DNA from: Amyelois transitella | Lineage: Eukaryota > Arthropoda > Insecta > Lepidoptera > Pyralidae | Length of the DNA: 64,000 nt | Direction: 5' to 3' | Assembly (NCBI RefSeq): GCF_032362555.1 | Contig: NC_083506.1 | Coordinates: 9,657,501 to 9,721,500 of the forward strand | Shown: positions 21,050 to 31,680 of the stretch, in pieces | Layout of the letters: each line of letters opens with the position of its first letter | Position numbering within the stretch: the stretch's first letter is position 1 | Translations under genes and position numbers: made by a program | The notes under the pieces: generated by a model | Databases searched by the model: none | Seen by the model: the letters and a program-made list of their open reading frames with translations, nothing else | Told to the model about the DNA's origin: nothing

Positions 21050-22965
21050 TGCAGGTACACGCTGGCCGCATACACCTATTCTACCGCTGTTGGCAGAAAA
21101 TAACCGATAATCCCCAGATTTTGAAATGGATTCGTGATGGTCTTGATGTTCCTTTTCATAATTTAGTAACACAGGACTCTGCACCCGTTAGTCATATACT
21201 ACCGGAAGAAAGACACGACATGTCTTTAGCCATTGAGAATTTACTAAGTCTAGGCGCTATAGTCCCATGCTTCTCGACACCGGGACAGTTCTTGTCAAAA
21301 ATATTCCTCGCGCCTAAATCAAATGGTGGTAAACGATTTATATTAAATCTAAAACCATTAAACAAGTTTATAAAAACGGAACATTTCAAAATGGAGGATT
21401 ATCGTACTGCTGCTAAGATTATACCAAAAGACGGATTCTTAGCCACTGTAGACCTTAAGGAGGCTTACCTTTTGGTTCCATTAAATATGCATGATAGGAA
21501 ATACTTTCGATTTCAATTTAAAGATGAAAAGTCTCAATTACAGACATATGAATTTACCGCCATGCCTTACGGGCTGGCAGTAGCACCTCGAGTGTTTAGT
21601 AAAATAATGAAAGAGGTAGTTACATCCCTGAGGTCACGTGGCTTCAAATCCGTAATATATTTGAACGATATTTTATGTATCGGCAATGACTTATCCGAAT
21701 GTACGCATAACGTCAATGAGACAATTAAACTTCTTAAATGTCTAGGTTTTGTAATTAACCTAGAAAAAAGTTGCTTAGAACCGCAAAAGGTCCGAAATTT
21801 TTTAGGATTTGTGTACAATACAGCTGACTTAACTTTGTCTTTGCCTTTAGAAAAACGCAACAAAATTTCACAATTGGTCTCAAAATTTTTATCATTGCCT
21901 AGATGTACCATCAGAGAATTTGCACAATTGATTGGCACTCTTATCGCCGCGTGTCCCGCTTCTAAATACGGCTGGATGTACACAAAAATTCTGGAAAGGG
22001 AAAAGTATTTACTTTTGCAAAAATACGGTAATTATGATACGAAAGTGTTACTCCCTGATAACATTATACAGGACTTAACTTGGTGGTCATATAACATTAA
22101 CTCAATCTCCGGTCCTATGAGGACACAAGGTTATAAAAAAGAAATTTTTTCTGATGCATCACTAACGGGCTGGGGTGCGTATTGTGATGGAAAGCGTGCA
22201 AATGGCAACTGGAAAGACAGTGAAAGAAATCTTCACATCAACCAACTCGAGTTGATTGCAGCCTTCCTAGCCATTAAAAGTTTCCTTCGCGAAGAGAAAG
22301 ACTGTGCAATATTATTAAGGGTTGACAATACTACGGCCATCAGTTACATTAATAGAATGGGTGGTATCCAATACCCTCATCTGAGCAACATATCCAGGCA
22401 AATTTGGCAATGGTGCGAGACACGAAATATTTGGTTGTTTGCCTCTTATATAAATACCAGAGACAACAAAGAGGCTGATGAGGAATCCCGTCGAATCAAC
22501 CCTGATATCGAATGGGAACTCTCGACGTCAGCCTTCGGTCAAATAACAGAGGCATTTGGTGAACCCGAAATAGATTTATTTGCATCCCGCTCCAATGCCA
22601 AATCTGATCTGTATGTTTCATGGAAACAAGATCCCGATGCAATGACCGTAGATGCTTTCACTGTCGATTGGAGTAATTACTATTTTTACGCTTTCCCACC
22701 TTTTGCGTTGTTACTGAAATGTATAAGAAAGATCATCGATGATGAGGCTGAAGGGATTCTTGTGTTTCCATACTGGCCGTCCCAGGCATGGTTCCCCATG
22801 ATTCAAAAAATATTAAAAAGAGATATTTTATTACTAGAGCCTCATAAACATCTTTTACAATCTCCTTTCAGAGATCATCATCCAATGTACAAGCGACTTA
22901 CCCTGGGTGTCGCGAAGCTCTGCGGACGGCCTTCATCCAGCAAGGAACCCCAGCGGCGTCAGTAG
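21049..22965 (+). CDS. DIRS ORF2: reverse transcriptase, RNase H and methyltransferase-like domain
   Basis: An open frame of 638 codons overlapping the ORF1 stop in another frame. There is no ATG near its start (the first in-frame Met is about residue 58), so expression by frameshift, restart or splicing is likely. RT occupies about residues 50-260 with FILNLKPLNKFI, ATVDLKEAYLLVPL and MPYGLAVAPRVF. The catalytic box reads YLND at 21658-21669, where YxDD is expected, so the first catalytic Asp is Asn. RNase H follows at about 365-480 (FSDASLTGWGAY, INQLELIAA, LLRVDNTTAISYINRMGG, NKEADEESR). The carboxy-terminal block with EIDLFASRSNAKSDLYVSW and YAFPPF matches the Dam-like methyltransferase region typical of DIRS elements. 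Function of this copy is doubtful because of the YLND change. Confidence 0.92.
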   Translation: MQVHAGRIHLFYRCWQKITDNPQILKWIRDGLDVPFHNLVTQDSAPVSHILPEERHDMSLAIENLLSLGAIVPCFSTPGQFLSKIFLAPKSNGGKRFILNLKPLNKFIKTEHFKMEDYRTAAKIIPKDGFLATVDLKEAYLLVPLNMHDRKYFRFQFKDEKSQLQTYEFTAMPYGLAVAPRVFSKIMKEVVTSLRSRGFKSVIYLNDILCIGNDLSECTHNVNETIKLLKCLGFVINLEKSCLEPQKVRNFLGFVYNTADLTLSLPLEKRNKISQLVSKFLSLPRCTIREFAQLIGTLIAACPASKYGWMYTKILEREKYLLLQKYGNYDTKVLLPDNIIQDLTWWSYNINSISGPMRTQGYKKEIFSDASLTGWGAYCDGKRANGNWKDSERNLHINQLELIAAFLAIKSFLREEKDCAILLRVDNTTAISYINRMGGIQYPHLSNISRQIWQWCETRNIWLFASYINTRDNKEADEESRRINPDIEWELSTSAFGQITEAFGEPEIDLFASRSNAKSDLYVSWKQDPDAMTVDAFTVDWSNYYFYAFPPFALLLKCIRKIIDDEAEGILVFPYWPSQAWFPMIQKILKRDILLLEPHKHLLQSPFRDHHPMYKRLTLGVAKLCGRPSSSKEPQRRQ

Positions 22966-22970
22966 AGTTG

Positions 22971-23888
22971 ATGCTCGCGTCGCTCTCCGACAATACGGTA
23001 AAACAATACGGTTCATCTCTCAAGTTGTGGTGGGAATTTTGTTTAACAAACAATATTGATCCTTTCAATGGTTCAAATGAAGCCGTCATATTATTCCTTA
23101 CAGAGCAGTTCAATAAGGGAGCTAGGTACGGTACACTCAATAGTCATCGCTCTGCCCTCTCTTTACTAAAGAGTGACGTAGGAACGGATGAGCGAGTTAA
23201 GCGCTTATTAAAAGGTGTTTATAAATTAAAACCTACGGCGTCAAGATATAATTCCACGTGGGATCCACAAATAGTTATCTCTTGTGTCGCAAATTGGGTT
23301 CCTCATGAAGAAATTGAAATGGAGAAACTAACAAAGAAGTTAGTAATTTTACTAGCTTTGTGCACTGCTCACAGAGTACAAACTTTGTCTTTGATTAAAG
23401 TTGATAATATTTCTAAAAGCTTAATGGGTATTCATATTAAAATTACAAATTTAATTAAAACCTCAGGCCCTGGTAGAGAACAACCGGTGCTCTTTCTCCC
23501 TTATTTTAGAGAAAATTTGAACATTTGCCCTGCCACAACTCTTGATGCTTATTTATTTAGAACAAAGGATATTCGGGCCCAGAATAATAGTCTACTATTA
23601 ACTTACAAAAAACCATATAAAACTGCATCACCGCGAACCATCAGCAGGTGGATTAAAACCGTTTTGTCGGAGAGTGGCGTGGATGCGTCCGTTTTCAAAG
23701 CGCACAGCACCCGCCACGCTGCCACGTCGGCGGCGGGCGCGGCGGGCGTCTCAGTCGAGACCATCCGGAAGGCCGCAGGCTGGTCCCACACATCGTGCAC
23801 ATTCGCTAAATTTTATAATAGAATAGTGCTCGATGAAGACCGTTTCGCCAGATCAGTATTTGGTTTGCCACACTCAAATCTAGAGTGA
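22971..23888 (+). CDS. DIRS ORF3: tyrosine recombinase
   Basis: A 305-residue protein starting at ATG 22971, six bases after the ORF2 stop; a TTG at 22968 is the only alternative. It belongs to the phage-integrase/tyrosine recombinase family. The amino-terminal half is the core-binding domain (SDNTVKQYGSSLKLWWEFC). Catalytic residues are visible in order: Arg in CTAHRVQTLSLI at about 132, HSTRHA at about 244, GWSHTSCTFAKF with the conserved His, and the nucleophile Tyr in FYNR at about 282. All are kept, so the recombinase looks functional, unlike the RT box of ORF2. It would join the circular DNA intermediate to the target without a duplication. Confidence 0.93.
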   Translation: MLASLSDNTVKQYGSSLKLWWEFCLTNNIDPFNGSNEAVILFLTEQFNKGARYGTLNSHRSALSLLKSDVGTDERVKRLLKGVYKLKPTASRYNSTWDPQIVISCVANWVPHEEIEMEKLTKKLVILLALCTAHRVQTLSLIKVDNISKSLMGIHIKITNLIKTSGPGREQPVLFLPYFRENLNICPATTLDAYLFRTKDIRAQNNSLLLTYKKPYKTASPRTISRWIKTVLSESGVDASVFKAHSTRHAATSAAGAAGVSVETIRKAAGWSHTSCTFAKFYNRIVLDEDRFARSVFGLPHSNLE

Positions 23889-24005
23889 TATATAATTTAT
23901 CTGTTCATGCTAAATTAAGAAGTTTATACATGTTTAGTTTTTCAATAAAACCATTAATTTGATTATCAATTATTTTTAACGCAAAACTTTCATCTCTAAA
24001 CATCT

Positions 24006-24121
24006 ACGTTGTGAATATCTTATATCGAGAATGAAGCGACGAAATATAATATATGATCAAACGAACTTCTCAAGTGAAGTTCGATCGATATTATATGAGT
24101 CGCTTCATTCGAAGATATAAG
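24006..24121 (+). repeat. Internal complementary region of the DIRS element
   Basis: The first part (ACGTTGTGAATATC through GCGACGAAATATA) is the reverse complement of the left end near 19297-19342. The second part (ATGATCAAACGAACTTC through GAAGATATAAGA) is the reverse complement of the right end near 24318-24390. Joined, they give the end-to-end junction used to complete DIRS replication. Confidence 0.9.
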
Positions 24122-24175
24122 AACCCACCCTCCCTTAAGCCCCATCTGAAAGTTCTGCGGTTTCTCTCTAAAGAA

Positions 24176-24342
24176 AATGAATTATAGATGTCCGGTGTGA
24201 GCGAACGGCGAATGATTGAAGGAGAACGAATGAATCGATTTGTAAAAAATAATCGATTCTTTCTTTAAAAATCGTGCGATGCTACCTTGTAGGTTGAAGG
24301 GACTACGTTGTGAATATCTTATATCTTCGAATGAAGCGACTC
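24176..24342 (+). repeat. Right inverted terminal repeat of the DIRS element
   Basis: Reverse complement of 19304-19470. Outside it, to about 24390, lies the unique right extension containing the small palindrome CGAACTTCACTTGAGAAGTTCG. Confidence 0.9.
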
Positions 24343-24390
24343 ATATAATATCGATCGAACTTCACTTGAGAAGTTCGTTTGATCATATAA

Positions 24391-25979
24391 TTTATTTGTT
24401 TGTGTTATCTGAATTCTGAATAATACAGCCAATAACTCCATCCCAAGTAGCGTTGGAAAGCCACTTTTAATAGCGAATTTGGATGAAGTAAATGTGCATA
24501 GCAAGTGTTTTTCACTGTCCATTTTTACAGGTGAAAAGCGTTGTTTAAGTATTTAAAAGGCTGATTTTCGAGTGGCTCGAGTGGTAGTATATAGGTAGGT
24601 GTTGAGTAGTATAGGTAGTGGGAGGAATTTTCTTGAGACTAAGACCCTTAATAGGGTGTACCTACTAAGTAATTTGTGGTGCTTCCACAGCATAACTATA
24701 AAGATTTTCAATAGATAAAAAAAATTACGGCTACCTGCTATTCCATATGAAAACTTCGTTAACAAACGATATGTCAGTCGAAGGGTTTATATTATAAACT
24801 CTGGCCCTATGATAAGTATGTGAAATTAATTTATTTGATACCGTTTTAAAGATCAATTTATGTAAATTCCGTTACAAAAGCAATCCGACTCGCCGTTTCT
24901 TATTTAGGGAAATAGGTTTTAAAATAATAAGTTCGAATTCTATACATATTATAAAACAATAATTTTATATATCTCAAAGCTCAGTCTATTTGCAAGCAAC
25001 AGGACACTGTAAATAACCTCAAATAGATATCTCAAAAATAATGTTAAGATAACCTTATTTTTTCATGAATTTAAGGCTCAATAAATAAATATAAATGCAT
25101 AATTTTTTTCAGGAATATTTAACGCTGTCTCCCGGCCTATAGAAATTGCTCCAATATTTGTGGCTTTAAAACTGACATTTGTCAAGCGTCAACCTCGCCC
25201 GACAGACGTGTATGACATGGCGGAACGGAGGCGGTGTGCCTCGCGCCTCTAATGCATATCATCACAGCATAATACCACACTATTGCAAATATAAGGTCCG
25301 CTTCAATCCCAATCAAGCTAAAGTTAAGTTTGTTTCGTTTGTTCACGCTTCTTCACAGTATTTGAACTGATTTGATGACACTTCAAAAAAGTTAGGACAG
25401 GGTTACTTTTATTTGGTAATTCATACGTCAAAATGGAAAACGGATGTTTCAGTTCAACGGGAGCAGCGGGCGGAGTTACGGGCGAAAGCTAGTGGCGTGA
25501 GACCAAAAAAATCTTCGGATACTAAGAAATCCATACAAAAAATAATAATACATACCTACGAATAACTCAATTTGCTTAATTTATTCAAACCTTAAACATC
25601 ATTGAATCATGAGAATCATGACCGCCTTTTATTTTTATTAAAGTCATTTGAAGTCGTCATTACACTAGTGATGATATAAATAGATAGTGGTTTGCGTATA
25701 AGGTCGAATATTTTTTTTTGAGAAATACAGCGTACTTATCTATATTTATTACTGTTTACGACCTAGAAATGGCCTTTATTAGCTACAATTTTGGATAAGT
25801 TAAGGACTGAGTAATATATTAATGTTATTTGTTTGATTTAATAAGACATAGTATGGAGGTCATTAAATACACATCCATCGTGTGCAAGCTTCTATGCTAG
25901 TCAAGTTGCAAGGAAAACACACAATGTATGCCAGCCGCTTTATCACGTGAAGATTGCATAAGACAATCAAGGGAAAGTA
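24391..25979. other. AT-rich intergenic DNA
   Basis: No gene is recognised. The phrase ACGGGCGAAAGCTAGTGGCG at 25479-25498 resembles the end of a common lepidopteran repeat. A GC-richer patch at about 25175-25260 could be regulatory. Confidence 0.35.
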
Positions 25980-26125
25980 TAATGTAACAAATTTGGGATT
26001 CTTAGGCGATGGGCTAGCAACATGTCATAATTCGCATCTCAAACCACACAGCTAAACGTGGCCTTTCATTCCTTTCGAGACCGTTGGTTCCGTGTACCCC
26101 TAAAGACGTGATTATGTGTGTGTGT
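25980..26125 (+). mobile_element. 3' two-thirds of the RTE-tailed SINE
   Basis: Collinear with the full copy from AAATTTGGGATTCTTAGGCG through AGCTAAACGTGGCCTTTCA to GACGTGATTATGTGTGTGTG. The tail has drifted to TG repeats. Confidence 0.75.
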
Positions 26126-27109
26126 ATACAGCATCTACACCAAGTAAAACTTTAAGTAGTTTTACTTCAACGCTGGAACTCGTCGGTGAGCTGATGGAAA
26201 AGCGCGCAGTTAGCGGCGAGCCTTTTGTCTTGTTTGTAACAATAACAACAATGAGACGCCTGCGCCGGCACGGCCGACGGAAAGTACTGCGCGTAGCTTG
26301 TAGCGCGCATTGTGCTACGAAAGTTTTCTTGCTGTGTTTGATAAAGATATGAATTTTGTGCAAAAAAAAAAATAAAGAATAATTAGTTTCTATTTATTAA
26401 TATACGAATTCATGTACACAAAAACATATAGGAATGATAATCCCAAGAAACGATAGAACAAAGATTATACTTATTTCTAAAAAAATCTCCGTCAGACCAA
26501 AATAATTAAGTCAACTTCATTAGATGTAGGAACAACGTTAAATAATCTAGTAATTTCTTGTAGCTGTGGAGAGGCCGGTCGGCGGGCCGTGTTGCGGGAG
26601 TGATTAGCCGCGCGCAGCCCTGTAATCACACCTCTGCTGCCCGAGCGTCTGCGCCGACGCATCTCCCATATCCCCCGCGCCCCTTACACCCACACAGCCT
26701 CAGGCGAATATCTCCAGATCAAACAGAAAAAAACACAAACACCGTCGTGCGTACACTGTTAACGACTCGACCTGTTCTCGGTGCCGTGTGGGAAGATTTA
26801 GCGAATTTGAATTTCGATTGCCCGACTCTACCCGATGTTCCATCCATCACTGGAATTGATGGATTTGGGGCCAAAAAGATGCGAAAAGCTGTCCGAGATG
26901 AAAGCGGACCATTTCGTGAGCGGTATTAGTAAGCGATGCCATTATGCGGCCTATTGTTTTTTTTTTCTGGACTTTCGGTGTTGATTAGATTTTATACCTA
27001 AGTTAAGCTCGGAACGCAATATCCGTTTTTTTTCCTATTAGGTACTTACATACCTCAATAACTTTGTCTTAGCTATTGGGTAAAATTGATGTGAAGTTCC
27101 CAATTAGGT
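26126..27109. other. Intergenic DNA with a GC-rich island
   Basis: The island at about 26560-26780 is rich in CpG and carries a 109-codon ORF (26600-26929) with no domain I recognise; the overlapping ORF pair at 26112-26363 looks like chance. A regulatory element is as likely as a gene. Confidence 0.35.
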
Positions 27110-27121
27110 ACCCCGATAACT

Positions 27122-30100
27122 ACATACATACATACATAAAATCACGCCTCTTTCCCGGAGGGGTAGGCAGAGACTACCTCTTTCCACTTGCCACGATCTC
27201 TGCATACTTCTTTCGCTTCGTCCACATTCATAACTCTCTTCATACAAGCTCGGCGGTTTCGGGTACTTTTGACCTGACCCTTTACCAGGACGTCCTTAAT
27301 TTGATCAAGATACGTTCGTCTAGGTCTTCCCACTCCGACCTTTCCCTCCACACTCTCCTTGTATATCTGCTTAGTCAACCTGCTTTCATTCATCCTCTCC
27401 ACATGACCGAACCATCTTAACATACCCTTTTCTATTCCTGTAACTACATCTTCTTTCACATCACAACATTCCCTTATCACGCTGTTCCTTATCCTGTCAC
27501 TCAATTTCACACCCATCATACTCCTTAACGCTCTCATTTCCACTGCATTTATTCTGCTTTCATGCTTCTTTTGCCATACCCAACTTTCACTCCCATACAT
27601 TAATGTCGGGACCAACACGCCCCTGTGCACAGCCAGTCGAGCCTTTTTGGATAGTTTCTGACTGCTCATAAAGGCATGCAAAGCTCCATTCACCATGTTC
27701 CCCGCGTTCACTCTCCTTTCAATATCACTATCATACTTGCCATCTGATGTAAACTTTGATCCTAGATATACAAACTCTTTCACTTGCTCCACTTTTTCTC
27801 CTCCAATCAAAATATTACATGCTGTCATTTCTTTCTCCATTTCAAAAACCAGTGTTTTAGTTTTACTTACGTTCACTTTCATTCCTTTCTCTTTTAAAGC
27901 TTCATGCATACAGTTTACCATCTCCTGTAACTCCTCCGCTGATGACGCCAGTATAACCTGATCGTCGGCATAGAGCAGACATTTGACGAGTAACTCATTC
28001 ATCCTTAATCCACTTTTAGACTCTTTCAAATCTGTCAAACAGCTATCCATAAATAGGTTGAACAGCCACGGTGACGCAACACATCCTTGCCTAACGCCTT
28101 TCTCAATCTTAAACCACTCAGTGTGCGCTCCGTTTATCCTGACACAAGCACTCGAATCCTCATATAAGGATTTCAGTGCTCGTATTAAGAGACTGCTCAC
28201 CCCATGCATAGAAAGTGCTGACCACAATTCATTCCTCTCAACTCTGTCATAGGCCTTTTCCAGATCTACGAATGTGCAATAGACTTTTTGACTCTTGGCC
28301 AAAAACTTTTCGGCTATGCACCGCAAGGAAAAGACCTGATCAGTACATCCCATTCCCTTTCGAAATCCCGCTTGAGCATCCCATATTTTGTCATCAGTTT
28401 CATTCCTGACTCTATTAATCAATACCTTAGCATACAATTTGCCGACGACGCTAAGCAGGCTTATACCACGATAATTTTTGCAGTCCAGCTGTGACCCTTT
28501 TCCTTTGTAAAGTGGCACGATAACAGCCTTACACCAATCTTTTGGTACTCGGCCGCTTCTCCAACACAAATTGAAAAGGCAGTACAACTGACTAGCTACT
28601 ACGCCTTTTCCTGCTTTAAGCATCTCGACCGACACTCTATCACACCCAGCAGCCTTTCCCGCTTTCATACTCTTAAGTGCTTCCACAATTTCGAACATTT
28701 CAATTTCGCCTTCCATCTCATTCTCTTTTTCTTCGCTATAGCAGAAATCTTTCTTATTTCCTTCCTTTTTTTCAAATAAACTTTCAAAATAGTCCTTCCA
28801 TATCTTTAGTACACATTCTTCTCCTTTCACAACGCTACCATCCTGGCATCTGATCCTAGTCAGCTCTCTGGTTATAGTATTTCCTCGGGCTGACCGTACG
28901 GATTTCCAGAATACTTTCAGATTTGACTGAAAGTCTTCTGATAGCCTTTTATCAAAATCCTCTTTATACTCTTCTTTCTTTCTAATCACAGCTTTCTTAA
29001 CCAAATCTTTCATTTTCTTATATTCCTTACGTGCTTCATTCACATCTTCATCTATAACCTCTTGCATTCTTAAGTTAGCTTTTGCTGCTAACAAATCCAG
29101 CCATGCTTTCTTCTTTAATCGCACAAGTTCTTGCACATCTTTACTCATCCACGCATTTTTGTGATTTTTTCCTTTCCTTCTTCTACTTACACCACACACT
29201 TCAACAGCTACTTTCACAATTCTTTCTTTAAATTCCTTCCATCCATCTTCAATATCGCTCATTTCCTCTAAATCTTCAAATTCATCCTTCAGTCTATTAA
29301 TATACTTCTTACCTACATCCATATCTTGCAAATTTTCTACTTTTACTCTTTCCAAAGCGCTGGTTTGCTCCCTTACCCTGTGCCGCCAGCGATTGAAGAT
29401 ACCCCTTATCCGGGATATCACCAGTAAATGGTCCGAGTCAATGCCAGCACCGCGATATGCACGGGTATCCAGCACTTTGTTCTTCAATCTTTCATCTACA
29501 ATCACAAAGTCTATCATACTTTTTAAAATACCTTCCACTCTTGTGTAGGTGTGGATCTCTTTATGTTGAAACATTGAGTTCGACACAAAAAGATCCCACT
29601 CTAGACAAATTTCTAATACACTTCTTCCATTATCATTCACCTTTTCGTCACCAAACGCACCAAGCACCTTTTCATATCCATCACGCTTTACACCCACCCA
29701 TCCATTAAAATCACCTAACATAATAATCTTCTCATTTGGCTTGGTAACTTTCAATACTTCTCTTACACTATTCCAGAACTCCTCGTTTTCGCTTTTTGCT
29801 GATGTTGTACCCCTCGAACCCACATCCCAAGGTGCATAAACACCTAGAACGAAGATCCGAGTGATTCCAACTTTCAGCCTAATCCATAGAAGACGAGGGC
29901 TGACACACTCATACTCATTCACGCACTCAGCCATTCGTGCAGAAAGAATTAGACCGACCCCTTGACAGCCTCGGCTGGTACTGGAAATTCCAGACCAATA
30001 CGCCGTGTAAGGGCCGTGCTGCGTCGCGTCGCATCCTTTCCGCTTCGTTTCATTCACGCACAACACATCCAAACGTCTTTCATCCATCATCTGGCATACT

Positions 30101-30428
30101 TCCTCAATCTTATCCTTCATTCCTCCTCTTACATTCATCGTCGCAAAGCGGCTTTCAGCAGACCGCATACCGCTCCCGCCGGGAACGAGACGTGATGGGG
30201 TGCGGACACCATCGCCGCCATCCAGGTGCTCTCTCAAAAAATTTGCATCCATGCGATTCCCACGAGACGCTAGGGAAAAATTTTGTCCGCCCCAGCAGAG
30301 CCCCGCATGCCAGGGTAAGGCTAGCCATTACCTGGGGGTCGCCCAACCCCATGGCGGAAGTGGCACGCTCGAGACTAGGCTCGCCCCTAGCCATGCATCC
30401 ATCGGCGCGGCAGACCTTAGATTGGCAG
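27122..30428 (-). mobile_element. Full-length RTE-type LINE (non-LTR retrotransposon)
   Basis: About 3.3 kb, one ORF, no separate ORF1, ending on the minus strand in GGCGTGATTTTATGTATGTA and further ATGT repeats, the short tandem tail typical of RTE. It is flanked by a perfect 12-bp target-site duplication, ACCCCGATAACT, at 27110-27121 and 30429-30440. The 5' leader (30253-30428) is GC-rich. An intact ORF and an exact duplication indicate a recent, possibly still active copy. Confidence 0.95.
27142..30252 (-). CDS. RTE endonuclease/reverse transcriptase polyprotein
   Basis: A 1036-residue protein, a usual length for RTE. The start ATG at 30252 is the first in a good position. An APE-like endonuclease fills about residues 35-280: FATMNVRGG, CVNETKRKG with the metal-binding Glu, MLGDFNGWVG, and the closing SDHLLVISRI. 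A basic, helical linker follows. Reverse transcriptase occupies about 530-830 with AGCDRVSVEMLK, NYRGISLLSVVGKLYAKVL, QAGFRKGMGCTDQ, VDLEKAYDRV, GVRQGCVASPW and the catalytic LLYADDQVIL at about 759-768. The carboxy terminus holds AVEMRALRSMMGVKLSDRIR and GRPRRTYLDQIKDVL. All catalytic boxes are present. The protein nicks target DNA and copies its own RNA from the nick; the partner SINE probably borrows it. Confidence 0.95.
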   Translation of the reverse strand: MDANFLREHLDGGDGVRTPSRLVPGGSGMRSAESRFATMNVRGGMKDKIEEVCQMMDERRLDVLCVNETKRKGCDATQHGPYTAYWSGISSTSRGCQGVGLILSARMAECVNEYECVSPRLLWIRLKVGITRIFVLGVYAPWDVGSRGTTSAKSENEEFWNSVREVLKVTKPNEKIIMLGDFNGWVGVKRDGYEKVLGAFGDEKVNDNGRSVLEICLEWDLFVSNSMFQHKEIHTYTRVEGILKSMIDFVIVDERLKNKVLDTRAYRGAGIDSDHLLVISRIRGIFNRWRHRVREQTSALERVKVENLQDMDVGKKYINRLKDEFEDLEEMSDIEDGWKEFKERIVKVAVEVCGVSRRRKGKNHKNAWMSKDVQELVRLKKKAWLDLLAAKANLRMQEVIDEDVNEARKEYKKMKDLVKKAVIRKKEEYKEDFDKRLSEDFQSNLKVFWKSVRSARGNTITRELTRIRCQDGSVVKGEECVLKIWKDYFESLFEKKEGNKKDFCYSEEKENEMEGEIEMFEIVEALKSMKAGKAAGCDRVSVEMLKAGKGVVASQLYCLFNLCWRSGRVPKDWCKAVIVPLYKGKGSQLDCKNYRGISLLSVVGKLYAKVLINRVRNETDDKIWDAQAGFRKGMGCTDQVFSLRCIAEKFLAKSQKVYCTFVDLEKAYDRVERNELWSALSMHGVSSLLIRALKSLYEDSSACVRINGAHTEWFKIEKGVRQGCVASPWLFNLFMDSCLTDLKESKSGLRMNELLVKCLLYADDQVILASSAEELQEMVNCMHEALKEKGMKVNVSKTKTLVFEMEKEMTACNILIGGEKVEQVKEFVYLGSKFTSDGKYDSDIERRVNAGNMVNGALHAFMSSQKLSKKARLAVHRGVLVPTLMYGSESWVWQKKHESRINAVEMRALRSMMGVKLSDRIRNSVIRECCDVKEDVVTGIEKGMLRWFGHVERMNESRLTKQIYKESVEGKVGVGRPRRTYLDQIKDVLVKGQVKSTRNRRACMKRVMNVDEAKEVCRDRGKWKEVVSAYPSGKEA

Positions 30429-30440
30429 ACCCCGATAACT

Positions 30441-31089
30441 CTTTATAAAAAAACTTTTTTCGTTAAAATATACTATTGGCTACTACGACTATTTATGATA
30501 ATAATGCTTTTAGAATGATAGATGCCACAAAAAATAAGGTGTTACTTTTCATAGCTAGAAAAATGTCATCATATAACAGCTATACAACCATACAGTAAAA
30601 AGTAAGATAAACGCTAAACGTCAGCCCAATAAACCTTTAAAAATAAGTATTTACCAGATAACAAACAATATTGTCTACAAAAAAAATGATTACACTAAGC
30701 AGCTTTAAACGAAGTGCCTCGAAGAAGTTTCACTTTTAATATTACTTAGTAAATCCCCAGTAAGTTAAGAGTGAACATAGCTATAGCAATGCATTATATT
30801 CCATCCGTATGTCTTCATAAAGTACTTACATAATTTGATTTAGTTAGGTTTTTATTGTAAGTACTCTAGGTACTTACTTACTTCCGTCGTGAGTAGTAAT
30901 TCGGGAGATATAAGAAAGATAATGTTGAGGTGCCCAGCCGTCTGGATGCGCATGCGCCGCGTTGTCTGCTCTCCGTCGATTGTAAGAGGAAGAACGAGAG
31001 GGCCCTATTGCAAAGACATAATTCGAGTGGGTATAATAGGTATATTGGTAGATTTTTTGCAGGTTAAAAAAATGCTGCTGCTTATTAAA
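30441..31089. other. AT-rich intergenic DNA
   Basis: No gene is seen. The 81-codon ORF at 30889-31134 runs into the next SINE fragment and has no domain. Confidence 0.4.
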
Positions 31090-31245
31090 CTTGGGCGTTT
31101 TCTTTTAGGCAAAGGGCTAACAACTTGTTACTAAGTATCTGAATCTCAATTTCATCATTAGCTGAATTTGTCCTTTCTGTCTTTTCGAGACTATAGGCTC
31201 TGTCCACCGAGTAAAGAATAAAAACGTGATATATATAAATAGTGT
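31090..31245 (+). mobile_element. Diverged 3' two-thirds of the RTE-tailed SINE
   Basis: AACTTGTTACTAAGTATCTG, AATCTCAATTTCATC, AGCTGAATTTGTCC, GGCTCTGTCCACC and AACGTGATATATAT follow the SINE order. Many substitutions mark it as old. Confidence 0.65.
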
Positions 31246-31680
31246 TGAAAAAGAGTAAAATAATGTTGAAGTTCAGAGCCGTTTTGTCAGGTGTGGTAAG
31301 ACTAACCTAACTTTTTTATTCTACTAACTTTTTGCTTTGTTGACTCAACAAGATAAGTAAGTATTATTACCAGGGATTTTAAACTTACGAATATAGATAA
31401 ATAGGCAAACTTCACACCATTGAGCTGCGAGTTAAGTAGGCAGAAAGTATATAGGTACTCGACCATCGTAAATATTTCGTACAAGCCTTGTCGCTGTTAC
31501 TAAGGAAGGATTTTATAAAAATGCAGCTCGTTTAGTTGCATTTTATTGTTATCTGGCCCGGGATTAATGTGCACTGTTGTTGGAATGCATTTTAATTCTG
31601 GTGGAAAGTACTTATGTTTAATGTTTTTTATATTATTGCGATTGAAATTTGTTATAAATCTTCTTTTTTTACTATAATTG

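Larger units (their letters stand above)
19297..24390 (+). mobile_element. DIRS-like tyrosine-recombinase retrotransposon, structurally complete
   Basis: About 5.1 kb. It has inverted terminal repeats of about 165 bases (left 19304-19470, right 24176-24342), distinct outer extensions on each end, and an internal complementary region at 24006-24121 that is complementary to the left outer end in its first part and to the right outer end in its second. Three ORFs lie between: gag-like, RT/RNase H/methyltransferase-like, and tyrosine recombinase. This architecture is diagnostic of DIRS elements, which circularise and integrate by recombinase without a target-site duplication; none is seen here. 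The flanking junctions share an AAT/ATT core. The repeats read as nearly identical and all ORFs are open, so insertion looks recent, but the RT catalytic box carries a substitution. Confidence 0.93.

Noticed and set aside
26600-26929. 109-codon ORF in a GC-rich island
   Set aside because: No domain, proline/histidine-rich start typical of chance translation of CpG-rich DNA, and no supporting splice structure.
29937-30518. 193-codon plus-strand ORF
   Set aside because: It is the opposite strand of the RTE coding region and its 5' leader.
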